Part shown: piece by piece, positions 41,182 through 53,600 of the stretch
Layout of the letters: every line of letters begins with the position of its first letter
How positions within the stretch are numbered: the first letter of the stretch is position 1
From: Aplectana chamaeleonis
Taxonomy: Eukaryota; Nematoda; Chromadorea; Rhabditida; Cosmocercidae
DNA: 64,000 nucleotides
NCBI GenBank assembly: GCA_029168955.1
Contig: JAPDOI010000373.1
Span: forward strand, 644,147-708,146
Direction of reading: 5' to 3'
Position numbers and translations under genes: made by a program
The notes under the pieces: generated by a model
Seen by the model: only the letters and a program-made list of their open reading frames with translations
Told to the model about the DNA's origin: nothing
Databases searched by the model: none

Positions 41182-42560
41182 TCTGGTAAGGAGAGTTGAA
41201 CGACTTACTGCTGCTGCATAAAATCCTGTACCAACCGGACTTTGGTCTCTGGCCTGGGTGTATTGTCGAGGTGAGAACATCGAGTACCAGGGGATGAGCT
41301 TCAAAAATTGTGCGCAAAAATTCAAACCTAAACTGCAGGCGCTTTTTCTTCATAAATAGGGCGACCCCGGCATTCGAACGGCTTCGGAGGCTAAAATCTA
41401 TCCCTGTGAGCCATAAGCGTTCAGGAAACTTGTAACTGAACACCTCGAGAACGAGCGTGGCGAACGCTAATCTTTCGCGGAGCAATTTCCTTGTCTCTCC
41501 AACATTATGGGCTATACGTATATCTGTTTTGAATTCATTACACTACCTGATCGAAAACTGGTAGTTTTCCCTTGTTCCCGCTGTATGCTTTTTTGCTGAT
41601 ATCGTTTATGTTGTTCGTTGCACATAGGTCTGGTACACAGGCTTACTCAGGGAGTTGGGGGGGGGGGGTCCTATTCGGCCACGATTTCTATTCGGGTACC
41701 TAGTCGAGTTGAAAGGAACTTTTGCAGAAGCACGTGCTGCTCCGAGGAGCACGTGGCCTGTTCGATAGGACTACGTGGCGCAGAGAGACAAAACCCTTGC
41801 TGCACCCCCATTTGCCACGCGGCAGCACGTGGCCTGTTCGATAGCACTACGTGGCGCAGCGAGGCAAAACTTTTGCCGCACCCTATTTCCCACGCTAAAG
41901 CACGTGGCCTGTTCAATAAGAGCACGTGGCCCAGGCATGGAAAACCTTCTCCGAGCCCCCGTTTCCCACGCAGCAGCACGTGGCCTGTTCGATATGAGCA
42001 CGTGGCGCTGGGAGCGGGTCTCCCCCCCCAAACAAGGATACGGTCCAAGTCACGGACCGCAGTGGGGATCACCCCCAAAGCAGTCCGCGACAAGGACATC
42101 ACCTTCGCCACGGTCGACAGCGAGGGAGATTCCCTCGATGAGGACCATGGGGGAGACCCCTTAGCGGTTCAAAAATCGTCCAGAAAGTGACTCGTAGTCA
42201 CCTTCCAGGAGCGGCTCGAAAGGCGCACTGCGCTCTCTGGGGGATGAAGCCCCTTATATACGTGCTGTGCGGCTGACATGCGCCGGGTCAGTTCTGAAGC
42301 GATCGATCAACGCGTTCAATCATGGGCATTGTGGCTCGTTCGTCGTCCAAACTCATCGTAGTCGAATCGAAAGCGTATCGTGGCCGAGTGGAACGGCTTA
42401 GATTGGCGACACGTGCTTCTCACTTGGACGACGATTAGGCCACGTGGCGCAAGGAAATTACGTGGCCATATCGTCGTCCAACCGCTTTGTAGTCGAGTCG
42501 AAAGCCTATCGTGGCCGAATAGAACCCCCGACTTCCTGAGTATGTAAATAAATAAATAGA
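41182..42560 (+). mobile_element. 5'-truncated CR1-like LINE A-family 3' end, interrupted by a MITE
   Basis: 41182-41645 matches 32955-33420 of LINE A (GTAAGGAGAGTTGAACGACT, CTGGCCTGGGTGTATTGTCG, GGCGACCCCGGCATTCGAAC). The tail TATGTAAATAAATAAATAG continues at 42541 after the CTCAGG-type MITE. LINE A at 33420 shows the uninterrupted GGCTTATGTAAATAAA. Confidence 0.88.
41646..42540. mobile_element. CTCAGG-type MITE, copy 2 (895 bp)
   Basis: Ends CTCAGGGAGTTGGGG and CCCCGACTTCCTGAG with TCGGCCACGAT just inside each end. TA duplicated at 41644-41645 and 42541-42542, confirmed by the empty site in the LINE A paralogue. In the opposite orientation to the copy at 34632-35463; shares its internal GCACGTGGCC repeats and the TATATAAG box (on the minus strand, about 42254-42262). 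Confidence 0.9.
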
Positions 42561-44144
42561 TCCAAATCGAGAAAACCTCAGAAGAAACACTGTGGAAGAG
42601 CAGTTCTCGCTGGAAGTTATGAGGCTGACGTGAATGCGGTTCGGCAATACGTCAGGGTTGAAATCTACGGGCACAAAATGGAGTTTCAATTGGATACTGG
42701 CTCAGATACCACATTCTTGAACGCAGACATGTGGACGAAAATGTGCAGGACGAAACTTAACCATACTAGCTTTGTCGTTAGGGATGCTAGTGGGAACCGA
42801 ATGAGTTTTCGGTGAATTAAAGTGTCAGTTCAAACTGAAAGTTGCTGTTGGTGAGGAATGTTGTTTTGTCACCCCCCGCAAAAGTCTTGTACGCCTCGAT
42901 TGGATCAGACAGAACGCTGAAATGGCATATCACATGGAACGAATGGTACTTAGCTCACGTGAGTACCACAGATGATGCCAACCTGGTAAATGATTTGAAA
43001 CGGAACTTCGACTGTGTGTTTCAAGAGGGCTAAGGCACATGCACGAAAGAGAAGGCAGCACTGAAATTGTTGCCTGATGCTAAGCCGATTTTCAGAATGA
43101 AAAGACCTGTAGCGCATGCATCGTTAGACACAGTTGAAAAAGAGATTGAGCGCCTGGAAGAAATGGGTGTGATCGTGAACGGGCCGCTCCAATAGTTTGC
43201 GTTCGTAAAGCGAATGGCAAAATGAGGGTCTGCGCCGATTCTTCAACTGGTTTGAACAACGCCTTGGAGGCATATGAATATCCTATTCCCATTCCGGAGG
43301 ACATTTTCGCATCTCTGAATGGTGGAACTATCTTCTCACAGACTGATTTCTGGGATGCTTACCTTCATGTACAGCTGACGGATGAGGCCCAAAAGGTAGT
43401 GGTAATCAATACACACAAGGGTCTATATCGATACAAAGGTTGCCTTTGGTATCAAGACAGCGCCAGGAGTTTTACAAAGCATCATGAACAAAATGATCTC
43501 GGGTCTGGAAAGAGAAACAGCCTACCTGGACGATATTCTGGTAGTCGGGAAGACACCTGAAGAGCATAGAAACAACATATATGCTTTATTCGAACGAATA
43601 AACGAATACGGTTTTCGAGTAAGGCTGGAAAAATGCTCGTTCGCAAAACCAGAAATCCGTTTCCTCGGGTTCGTTGTAGACCGTAACGGACGTGTCCGAA
43701 TCCAGAGAAGGTGGCTGCTGTCGCTAAAATGCCAGCACCACAGAATGTGGCACAGTTGCGCGCATTCCTAGGTATGGTTACGTATTATTCATCCTTCATT
43801 CCGAATATGAAGGAGATGCGTGGGCTACTGGATGCTTTGCTGAAAAAAGACGTTAATTGGATATGGAAACACACATGAAATAGAAGATAATCGTGGCTGC
43901 GGACGCTTGCGATTATGGGATCGGGTATGTGATCTCGCACAGAATGCCGGATGGTACAGAAAAGCCTATTGCCCACGGCTCGAGATCACTCGCAGTCGCT
44001 GAAAAGAATTATGATTAGAAAGAGTCACTAGGTCTTGTGGGGGCAATCAAGAAGTTCCATAAGTATGTATACGGGAGGCGTTTCACGCTCCGTACTGACC
44101 ACAAGCCGTTGTAGGCCATATTTGGCAACAAGAAGGGCGTACCG

Positions 44145-44470
44145 TTGTGGCTATTTTCGTCGCGGTTACGACCCCCCCCAGAAATGTTCTTAGCTTTTAT
44201 TTGTGTTTTACATTGGTCTAAGGAAAGGTACGAAACCGATGTAAAACCATGTCCTTCCATTCACATTTATAGTGCGAGTAGTTGCATATGTGCTTGTCAC
44301 ACATCTGAAGAAATGGTCCTAATTAGGGTTTCGAGAAAAAAATCCATTTTTCTCCAAAACATTTACGACCCCCCCCAATTTTCATTTTTTCCCAACATTT
44401 CTAAAAAAATTTACGACCGCTTGTTGTGGCCGGTCACAACGCTGCTCAACCCTGCTTGTAGAGGAGGACT
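44145..44470. other. Non-homologous segment inside the decayed Gypsy
   Basis: The RNase H frame is lost after GNKKGVPL and homology returns only near 44470. The intervening ~330 bp has three TTTACGACC(C)n motifs and looks like an unrelated insertion or replacement, with no terminal repeats I can define. Confidence 0.5.
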
Positions 44471-44698
44471 GCGTTGTCGCGTCGGTTGAGAAAGACGTGA
44501 ATCTAGTGCTTGCAGATGCTGTACGCAGATTACCCGTGACAGCTGACATGATTCGTGAGCATACTGAAAGGGATGTTCTATTGCGAAAGCTGAAAGGTTT
44601 CATTGATACTGGGAAATGGCCGAATGATGTAAAACCTGAATTGAAGCAGTTTTACACTAAACGTGAATCATTGTCGGTAGTGCAAGGCTGCGTGATGG

Positions 44699-45118
44699 TT
44701 GGCGATTAGGGTCGTCGTGCCAGAGACGCTGAGAAATGACGTTCTCAAGGAACTGCACTGTGGTCATCCTGGGATTGTCAGGATGAAAGGACTAGCGCAA
44801 AGCTATGTCTATTGGCCAAATATCGATGAAGACTGTGAAAAGGTTGTGAGAAGTTGCGCTGATTGCCAACTACACTCAAAATCTCCCACTAAAGTACCTC
44901 TAAGAACGTGGAGTACACCAGAAGGTGTTTGGGAGCGAGTTCATGTTGATTTCGCTGGTCCAATGGATGGAGTGTACCACATGGTCGTGGTTGACGACTT
45001 GAGTAAGTGGCCGGAGATGTTTGAGTTGAAGAACATCACAGCTGGCACAACGGTAAAGCTGTTGAAAGAGTTTTTCGCACGCTATGGAAATCCAAAGACG
45101 CTAGTGAGCGATAATTGA
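44699..45118 (+). pseudogene. Gypsy integrase fragment
   Basis: Integrase zinc-binding region (HCGHPGIVRMKGLAQSYVYW, CADCQLHSK) and core with the first Asp (VHVDFAGPMDG) and second Asp (LVSDN), then a premature stop at 45116-45118. The remaining core resumes at 45149 and reads HPQSNGILKR where the sister element at 16-21 kb has HPQSNGQAER, so the third acidic residue is lost. It belongs to the decayed element and cannot be functional as read. Confidence 0.9.
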
Positions 45119-46014
45119 ACACAATTCACATCAGAGCTGTTCAAGCAGATGTGCGAAGAACGAGGTGTCAATCATGTGAGAACACCGCCGTACCATCCTC
45201 AGTCAAATGGTATCCTGAAAAGAGGGATTAAGAAGGTAAAAGGAGGGAGTTCGTCGGCTCGCTTATGCAATGAATGCCTGGACACAGTGCTGTTGGCGTA
45301 TCGCACTACGCCAAACGCTTCCTTGAACGGTAAATGTCCTGCCGAAGTCTTCCTGGGAGAAGATTAAGAACGCGGCTGAGTATGTTGAGACCGTCGAAAG
45401 GAGAGCCAGAAGCAGAAAGCGCTGCTAACCGTAGGAAATAGCTGAGATGCAATTTGATCGCAAAAATGGTACAAAGCATCGAGGTTTTTTCTGCTGGAGA
45501 CACTGTCCTAGTGAAAGAGTACAATGGAGCATCGGACTTCAAGTGGATTCAGGGAACAGTCGTGAAAAGTCTTGGAAAAGTCATGTTTGAGGTGGACATC
45601 GGAGGCAAAACCGTTCGTAGGCATGCGAACCAAATGCGAAGAAGCATATTGAGCAATAAGTATGATTACGAATATTCACAAGATCTACTTTTGGACTTGT
45701 TTGAAGCTGATCCTGTTAGCACTGAAGTAGTTCTAGAACAGGAATGCCATGATGGGCAGGATCGGGAGCTTGAGACTGTGATCATCCCCAGTAATGATAC
45801 CTCTGCCGCACTTCATCAAGACTACGCGCAGCCCAGCACGAGTCGCGCAAAACATGGATTATTTAAAAGCCGAGCTAGTAAACAATTGGTTGGTTTCGCT
45901 CCGGCTACGTTACGAAGGTCAACTGGACAGCGCCGCAAGCCAAAGCGGTATGAGCTTAGTCAGTTGATTTTGAACTGTTTTCCTGTGCGGTAGTATACCT
46001 CTTAAAAGGGGAGG

Positions 46015-46343
46015 TGTTGTGATGTAGATCACTTATCGGTTTTCCACTGCAGACCGATCACCAAGTGGGCGGGTTTTGATCCGCCAATCACAGGCCGCGT
46101 CGATCCACATATAAACCCGGCCGCCGCGCTTTTGGGACATTCTCGACTCGCGTCTACCTGCCTTACTCGACTACCTGCCAGCCGTACACGCCATCAACAC
46201 CGCCTCGTGCACACCTGCCAGCCGTCGCCGTCAGCGAGCAGCCACCACCACTACTACCACGACGACGCCTGCGCCACACCTATCCTATCTGCTGTATTCT
46301 CAATAAAGCCATTTGTTAATCTGTATCCGTCGCAGACGTAACA
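46015..46343 (+). repeat. 3' LTR of the decayed Gypsy element
   Basis: 329 bp, TGTTGTGATG...CGTAACA. Has ATATAAACCC (about 46109), AATAAA (46302-46307) and a CCAATCA box. Resembles the LTR at 281-633 in layout and in several sequence blocks. Confidence 0.88.
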
Positions 46344-46481
46344 GTATCCAAGAAGATTTTTGACTCGTGAAAAGGGCCTAACAAAACGAATGCGCGGCGG
46401 CCAAATCTCGTTCGCTTCCGACGCGCGTGCGGTCGCGCAGCGCGTGGTACGCAGTCGACGGTGAGCCGTTTTATGGCCTGT

Positions 46482-46571
46482 ATATATATATTATATATTA
46501 TATATATAATATATATATATATATATATTATATATTATATATAATATATATTATATATTATATATATATAA

Positions 46572-46609
<38 letters not shown>
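46482..46609. repeat. (TA)n / TATATTA microsatellite
   Basis: About 128 bp of almost pure alternating A and T with interspersed TATATTATATA. It is followed at 46650-46760 by two ~65-bp direct repeats containing CATGTCAGAATCT and ACCCGGGGTTCCAA. Confidence 0.95.
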
Positions 46610-46611
<2 letters not shown>

Positions 46612-46769
46612 GGGCTCCAGTAGTCTGCAAAAGCGTAGAAATATTTGAATTCATGTCAGAATCTGCCTACCCGGGGTTCCAAATCCTCTTGAAAAAATCG
46701 GAGAAAACTTTGCACTCATGTCAGAATCTCGCCCACCCGGGGTTCCAACAAAAATTCGGAGATTGTGTC

Positions 46770-49700
46770 CTTCCTTCTTATTCTTCTTATCGGCCACATA
46801 GAGCTTCTCCTTATAGGTGTAAAAAGGCAGCCACATCGCACGGGTTCTTCCACATATCCATAACTGTTAGAGAAGTCGGACTTGCAGGACATGAAAATAA
46901 ATGAAATGAATCATGCCCTGGGTTGTGGCAGTCAGACATTCGTCAGGGATCGACGAGTCGATCTTATGGACGAAGGCCTTGAGGAATGAAGAGTGTCCAC
47001 ATCGTAGACCTGACAGGATGACGCGTGTACGTCTGGGTAGGTCCGATTCGCTGCCATCGATCGGGGGATGCACGTCACCAAGTATTGGATTTCGGGGAGC
47101 ACTGGAAAGGTATTCTCTGACGAATCGGGTGTGCTCCATTTGCAGTAATCTGACGCGATTGAGCTCCGATGTCGCCCAACGTTGACGATCTAAGACAGAG
47201 ACTGCTGCATGAAGTGGAGAGCGAATATGTCGGAAATGGGGACCAGATGACAGTAATGGGAAATTAGGGTGTGTGGAATTCCTTATAATGCCAACATGGA
47301 ACTGCTGCGACTGGAGTTGACAATGCTGCTTTACAGGTAGTAGAGAACACTCTTGATGTAGATGAGGTACCGGTGTGGATCTAGGGCATCCAGTGATCAC
47401 GCGTAGAGCAGTGTTCTGTGTACGCTGAAGCTTGCTCCAAGAGTGCTTCCAACAGGTGTCTTGACCAAATTGGGGCACCATATTCCAGCACGTTGGCTGC
47501 ACCACACTTAGCCCTGTAGGAAATTGGTTCTCAAAATTTCCTTAGGAGCTGCCCCCAGGCTTTGAAGTGCCTGCCAGCGAAAGTAGAATGTCGTTAAGAA
47601 GTGTGTTGGCAGCAGCAGCTCGAACACGTGTGTTATCATGAAAACGTAGTGACGGGTCCAGGAATACACCGAGAAGTCGAGGGTGTTTTGATAAGGGCAG
47701 CATATTTCCTTCCCAAAGAACCTTGGGATACGGCTTGTGTTCCGTAGTCGCTGTAGTGCACAAAGTAACGCTGGACTTGGTTGGAGAGGCCTTTAACTGC
47801 TTCGATTCCAGGAACTTAGCCAGACTGGCGAGGTATTTATTCATCTCGGCAGTGGCTCGATCGATGACAGGGTCAGTACAAATAATGGTGATGTCATCCG
47901 CATATAGACATAAGTGGATGTTTGATGATGGTTCGGCACATCAGATAGATACAAAGAAAACAGGCTGGGAGATAAAACTCCTCTTTGTGGAACGCCTGCC
48001 TACAGTGGCACAGACTTCGATAAGTGTCCATAAATTTCACACGAATGGAACGATTTTTGACAAAGTTATCTGTCCATATTTTGCACCAGTCAGGAATAGT
48101 AGAGTCCAGGATCGATTTGGACAGCAGTGGTATACTGACGTTATCGAAGGCAGCGGTTAAGTCAACTGCCACGACTATACTTCTACCAGCTGGAGGTTTC
48201 ATGTTGAAGCCAGCAATTATGTGTTCTGTGATGGACGTAAGTGCCGTGATGGTAGATTGGGCCTTCTTGAAGCCATGTTGATGCACGTTATGACGTAATG
48301 CTTCTTGGAGGTGCGGGTTGATGAATTCCTCCGCTAACTTAGCAATAGGGGACAAAAAGGGAGATGGGTCGATGCGAAGTTGCTTGATCTTCTGGTTTGC
48401 CAGGCTTGAGGATCGGTAGAACAATTCGCTTGCTTCCATTCTAGCGGGAATTTAGACACCTGAGCTTCGAATGACGAGTAGACTAGGATCACAAAGTAAA
48501 CCAAGGAACTGCTCCGGCAAGTAAAGCTTGAGACGGACGGCCATCACGCCGTCGGGTCCTTTTCGGCTCTCGAGCTCTTCATGGACTTGATGAGGGAAGA
48601 CATCTCAGAGGCAGTTATAGGCAGGTACGTCTTGTCGGCTGAGCTTCCTTATAGACCGGAGAGTGAGCCTGTTGGATCGATCACGGCGGGACATCGCTGA
48701 AGCAGTGTTTTCCAAGTCGACATGCAGCCTTAAAGCCGGACTCAAATTTCCCCGAAGGGAACTCAAGCATGTTGCGGTCCGCTGCCAATTTCTTCCCAGA
48801 CAACCGCTTAAGAATGCTCCAGGTCTTCTTTGCATCAGTTGAGAAATTCAAAGATTCAGTGAACTCCATCCACCGCGTCCGCTTGTAGTCATTAAGCCTT
48901 TTGGTGATCTCATCCGATAGTTGTTGAATACTGGAATCCGCAGGATCAGCTCGGCGCTTCTCGTCCCGTAATTCGATCAGCTCCAGAACATCCTTGGGAA
49001 CGTTAGGATGAAACATTCTCACACGCCCTGTAGGAATTGCAATTCTGGAGGCATTGCATATGGCATCAACAATGAACTTGTCCTTCTCATGAACAGAGCC
49101 GGTAAGCGGATAGCACGCTACCCGACTGAGTAACACCTTTTTAAACTGGTCCCAGTTAGCCTTACGATAGTTGGTATACAGTTTGCTACGAGAGCCAAAG
49201 AAAGGTGCAAGATGACTATTGAGAGACAAATCCAATGAAGCACATATGGGTACATGATCGCTGGCCGTAGCTATAGCAGTGGACCAGTTGCAGGAAACAG
49301 CAAGAGAGGAAGATACAAAAGTGACATCCGGAGAGGACGGCCTGCCCGTGGAAGGAAGGCGAGTAGGGGCGTCCTTGTTAATGGCAACAAGATCACAATC
49401 CTCAGCGAAAAGCTCAAGTAGTTCACCTCTGTCATCAGGATCTAGAGAGGAGAACCAGGATGAAGAGTGAGCATTAAAATCGCCAGCCATTACAACAGAA
49501 GATGAAGGGAGGGCAGAGTGTCAGAATGTAAAAATGGAGTGGGGTCAAACGAATTAGGACATGAGGAGGAAGAGGGAATATAAATATTAACAATATCCAT
49601 GGGGCAACTTTGCAATACAACATGAACACCGATACATTCTACAACATTATCATTAGGAATAGGAATAAGGTGGGAGGGTATGGTGGATTTTACAAATGTG

Positions 49701-50290
49701 GAAACGCCACCACCATGGGATGTGCGGGGAAGGTGGTACGACGTATAACCGGGAAGGCGGGGTAGGGAGGATGTTGGGCTAAGTTTTCTCTCCTGAAGGA
49801 GGATGACATCTGGATGAAAGCGTTCTATGTACAATGTGAGTTCAGCAAGTTTGGCACGCAGGCCATTGATGTTAAGTTGAAAAATGTCTAGACTATGAAG
49901 AGGAACACTAGGGGGAGAGTTAGAGCAAGATATACAACAGTAAGCATCAGTATAGTCATTATAGCTGGTTAACCCCGAACATTTGAGATGTACCCAGCCG
50001 AGGCAACCACCGCACTGAATGCTTACATGTTGAGCAGATAATCCACAGTGAAGACAGGGATAACGTGGAGTCTTGCTTCTCGGTCCCGGGTTCCACTCAA
50101 TGCCAGCTCGTAACAACAGAATGCGAAGGAGTGCAGCAGCCAGCCATTTGCACTCCCATTACAGAAAAACTCCTCGTGGAGTTGTTGATGCCCCGTTTGA
50201 TGAGTCTCCTTGATCTTGGTAGTCGACTCCACAGATCCACCACGCGCGTAGGTTGAGCATCTCGGATCCGTGTCCTTCCTAGAAAGTGAT
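46770..50290 (-). mobile_element. Decayed I/Jockey-like LINE (minus)
   Basis: 5' to 3' on the minus strand: 2A-like AGIEWNPGP (50081-50110), PHD-like zinc finger (CLHCG...CGGCLGWVHLKCSGL...CISC), endonuclease (QLNINGLRAK, LLQERKLS; 49490-50116), then AGDFNAHSSSW, SDHVPICASL and linker (48681-49490). RT is in several frames (47542-48439: HQHGFKKAQST, VAVDLTAAFDN, LLGVFLDPSLRFH), then the C-terminal block (46867-47505). The last Cys/His segment and stop lie in another frame at about 46817, with a GAA-rich tail near 46773-46789. Related to, but clearly diverged from, the 24.4-27.9 kb LINE. Its 5' end faces SSU72. Confidence 0.88.
48681..49490 (-). pseudogene. LINE endonuclease C-terminal half and linker
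   Basis: Open 269-residue frame: MAGDFNAHSSSWFSSLD, LPSTGRPSSPDVTFVSSSLA, ASDHVPICASLDLS (the Asp-His pair of APE nucleases), then a basic linker (TGRVRMFHPNVPKDVLELIE). The upstream nuclease half is in another frame ending at 49490. Part of the decayed 46.8-50.3 kb element. Confidence 0.85.
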
Positions 50291-50659
50291 TTCAACCCTC
50301 AAAAAACTCGGGGGCTGTTTGCTTTAATATAGGGAATCGTTACCCTTTTTGCTTGAAAAAAAAACGATTGATTTCCACGCACAGGCCCTGATCGCGCGTG
50401 CGTGATCTCCGATTGCTAATCAACAAGCGAGCGAGCTATCGATCTCGCTGTCGGGGCGACTCGGCCGGGAGCGGTCACTGTTGCCAGCCGGCTGGTGCCG
50501 GCACCACCCCGTACTCCGTCCTCCCCCTGTACCCAACCCCCTTCTGCGCACGCACGCAAGTAATCCTAGTTAATTCCGTTCCGATAAGTCGGTTGTGGTT
50601 GCCTTCCGTCTGTGCAGAATACGTCGACGCAAACTCCGTGACCATAATGAGCATTCAGG

Positions 50660-53600
50660 ATGGACATTGACAAGTTAAGATTTGCTGTCAGCTGTTCCAG
50701 TAACATGAATAGGAGTATGGAGGCACATAGCTTTATGCAGTGGGTTACATATTGGAACCCATTTTATTTCATTAGAAATTGATTTTTTGACCTTTTTTAG
50801 GAAACGAGGTTTCAACATTGAGTCATACGGTTCTGGCAATCAGGTAAAACTCCTGAACTGCCATCGACAAGCCAAATTGTTACGAATTTGGAAAGACAAC
50901 GTACGAGTACATTTACAATGACTTGAAAGCGAAAGACTCAGCATAGTCAGTTATCACTGCTGCATGTTTAATCATAGGTTCCATCACCTAAATTCCACTA
51001 TCATTTCAGTTACACACAAAATGGTCTTTTGAACATATTAGATAGAAATCGTCGCATAAAACCCGCTCCGCAGAAATTTCAGCTCGAGGATAAGGAATTT
51101 GACGTCATCGTTTGTCTCGAGGAACGAGTCTACGATCAGGTATTTCGCATAGGACCATTCCTGTCGTACTTAGGGTCAAGCGAGGCTTTGCTCGGTTTTT
51201 CAAAAACGGAGCGACACCCACCATCAACATTTTTTCTGAAATCCAAGATTTTCGCGATCCCCCTTCCTTGAGGGGCGATCGCTAGGCAGTTTATTTTCTC
51301 CGAAAAAATTGCCGATTCGTTCGGAAAACTCGACTATTCATTTTCACAAATATTCGATGAAATCGAAGTAAACGTCTTTCGGATGTCCGATTCGTTAGGA
51401 AAACCAAAATAATCAGTATATTTGATTACTGAAACTGTCAGACGCCGAAAATTAGTTTAGTAGTCGGGCTCAAGCGTCTGAAACCTGAGCAACGCTACTC
51501 TATTTTTTGACCGAAATTTTTGCGACCCCCCCACTCCCGTTGCGAAATTTCTCAACCTCGCTTGGCCGTGGTTGTACTCTTTTTTCTGTATCTGCTCATA
51601 CTCAGGTTGTCGACCATCTCCATATCCGGCCAACTACCAGTGGAAATCCTGCTCACGTCATCAACATTGACATCGAGGACAATCCGGAAGAAGCCACTAT
51701 TGGAGCATGGCTCGTCTGTGAACTATGTGGAAAGGTGCGATAAACCAATCAAAATTTGAATTCTTCGTAGCAACTCGACTTGTTCCTTTGCAAATACTCT
51801 TTCAATTTAAAGGCAGTGCTCTTGATACTAATGCCTAAGAGTTTTCTCCTGAAGTTGATTGGTACGAGGACCATTGCAACAAAAAAAAATCGAAAAGAGG
51901 CTAAAAACGAGCAATAAATAGATTATACGGCCTCAAAACGAATGTGCGGTGAAGTTGGCGGAGCGGTCTCGCATTCGTGTTTTGGAGTCGTATTGGGCTA
52001 TTCGTTGCTCGTTTTTATCTTTTTTGGACATTGATTTTGCAGTGGGCTTAGGGTCTTTCGATTTCCGGTGAATAAATTCTGAGGCTACTTCTATCGAGGG
52101 ACTGCCCTTAATTTCTCTCCGGCTCTGAGAAGTTAGCAATATCTCTAGACATTTCTGGAGGGGTACAATGATTAGGAGAGGGCTTTTTGTATTTCTCTAA
52201 TTATGCACCTCTATTGAGCTTCTTTTCTATAAAGGCTTTGGCATAGTGAGAAATTTGCGAGCGAGCCAGCAATGATGAAGGGTGGGGAGCGCTATGCAGT
52301 GCGGTCGCGTGCGCGGTCAAACTGCGTAGCGCTCCCCACCCTTCATCATTGCTCGCTCGCTCGCAGATTTGCCACTATGCCGAGGCCTTACTCAGACAAT
52401 GGGGTGGACTTCCGACGCCGACGCGACGCCAAATAGGAACGAACAACTCTGTCCAGTGATCATATCCCCGTTTTTGTCCATGTCGATCTCTAATTCTCTT
52501 GCTCCTTATTCAGGTATCCGTCAAAGGTCTTATCTTAATCTTTGCCTTGCAGACTGGCGCTTGTTCAGGGAGGTGGCACTTCGCCATGTGGCTGACTACC
52601 CATGGAATGGAAACGTGCACCAGAAAGAACGTCACTTGACCGACGCGATTCGCAAGGCAATGAAAGCCGCCATTTCGGAGGGCCGAGTTAAGACCTTCTT
52701 TCCCAATGTCACCAGGGAAATCTTGGAGAAGATAAGGACAAGGGATGCAAAGAGAGTGGCAGATCACCTGGATCCGACCATTGCTGAGCTGGATAGAGAG
52801 ATTAAGCGAGATCTGGACAAGCACAAGAAGGAGTGTTGGGAGAAATTCACGGAGAAGATGAATTTCAAGAGTGATGGAGCGTCAACTTGGAAAGTTCTAA
52901 AGAAGATCTCGGGCAAGAGCACCTCCACCAACTATTCCACGATCGAGTTCGAGAATGTAGTTTTCAAATCGGGAAAAGAGGCTGCAACTGCTTTCGGATA
53001 GAATTTTTTCATAACTCAGGGTAGGAGAGGGAAACAGATTTGAGTGACTGTAAGAGAGCTCTGTAAGTTGCCACTCACAAATGAAGCAGAAGCAGTGACG
53101 CCCGCGCAGATTGAAAAGGTGGTAAAAGAGATGCGCAACTCGAAGGCTGTAGGGCCGAATGGCATTAGTCCAGCGGTCTTGAAGAAACTGCCGAGTGAGA
53201 TTATGCCAATCCTGGCTGACGTCATCAACACATCCTTTCGCACGTGCATCGTACCCCAAGACTGGAAAATGGCAAGCGTCGTTCCGTTGCCTAAGGCAGG
53301 TAAATCACCATCGACGGCTAAGGGATACAGGCCAATAAGTCTGTTATCACCAATCGCAAAGGTCGCTGAGAAACTGGTCGTCAAGGAGCTTGCCGAGCAT
53401 AATAACAATCAGCAGCACCAGCATGGATTCCGCAAATTACACTCTACCACCACGGCGCTGCTGGAGATTGTGAGCCATGTTTTGGATGGCTTCAACGCCA
53501 CCAAGCCCTCAACGCACTGTTGGAGTAGCCTTGACCTCACGAAGGCGTTTGACACTGTCAACTTGGGCATACTGTCTGAGAAGCTATTGAGGTCCACCAT

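Larger units (their letters stand above)
42563..46343 (+). mobile_element. Decayed Gypsy-type LTR retrotransposon with 3' LTR
   Basis: Plus-strand, 5' truncated. Remnants in order: protease (LDTGSDTTFL, about 42690), RT (RVCADSSTGLNNALEAYEYP, SLNGGTIFSQTDF, ETAYLDDILVVG at about 43515), fragmentary RNase H (43860-44140), integrase zinc and core (44700-45370: VHVDFAGPM, LVSDN, HPQSNGILKR) and a C-terminal tail (45454-45993). Many stops and frameshifts. The catalytic Glu of integrase reads Lys. Polypurine tract AAAAGGGGAGG (about 46004-46014) and 3' LTR 46015-46343. No 5' LTR; a LINE tail abuts the left side. Confidence 0.92.

Noticed and set aside
50820..50890. A tiny intron in SSU72 exon 2 to explain the frameshift
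   Set aside because: The only GT...AG pair available would be about 28 nt and would remove conserved residues.
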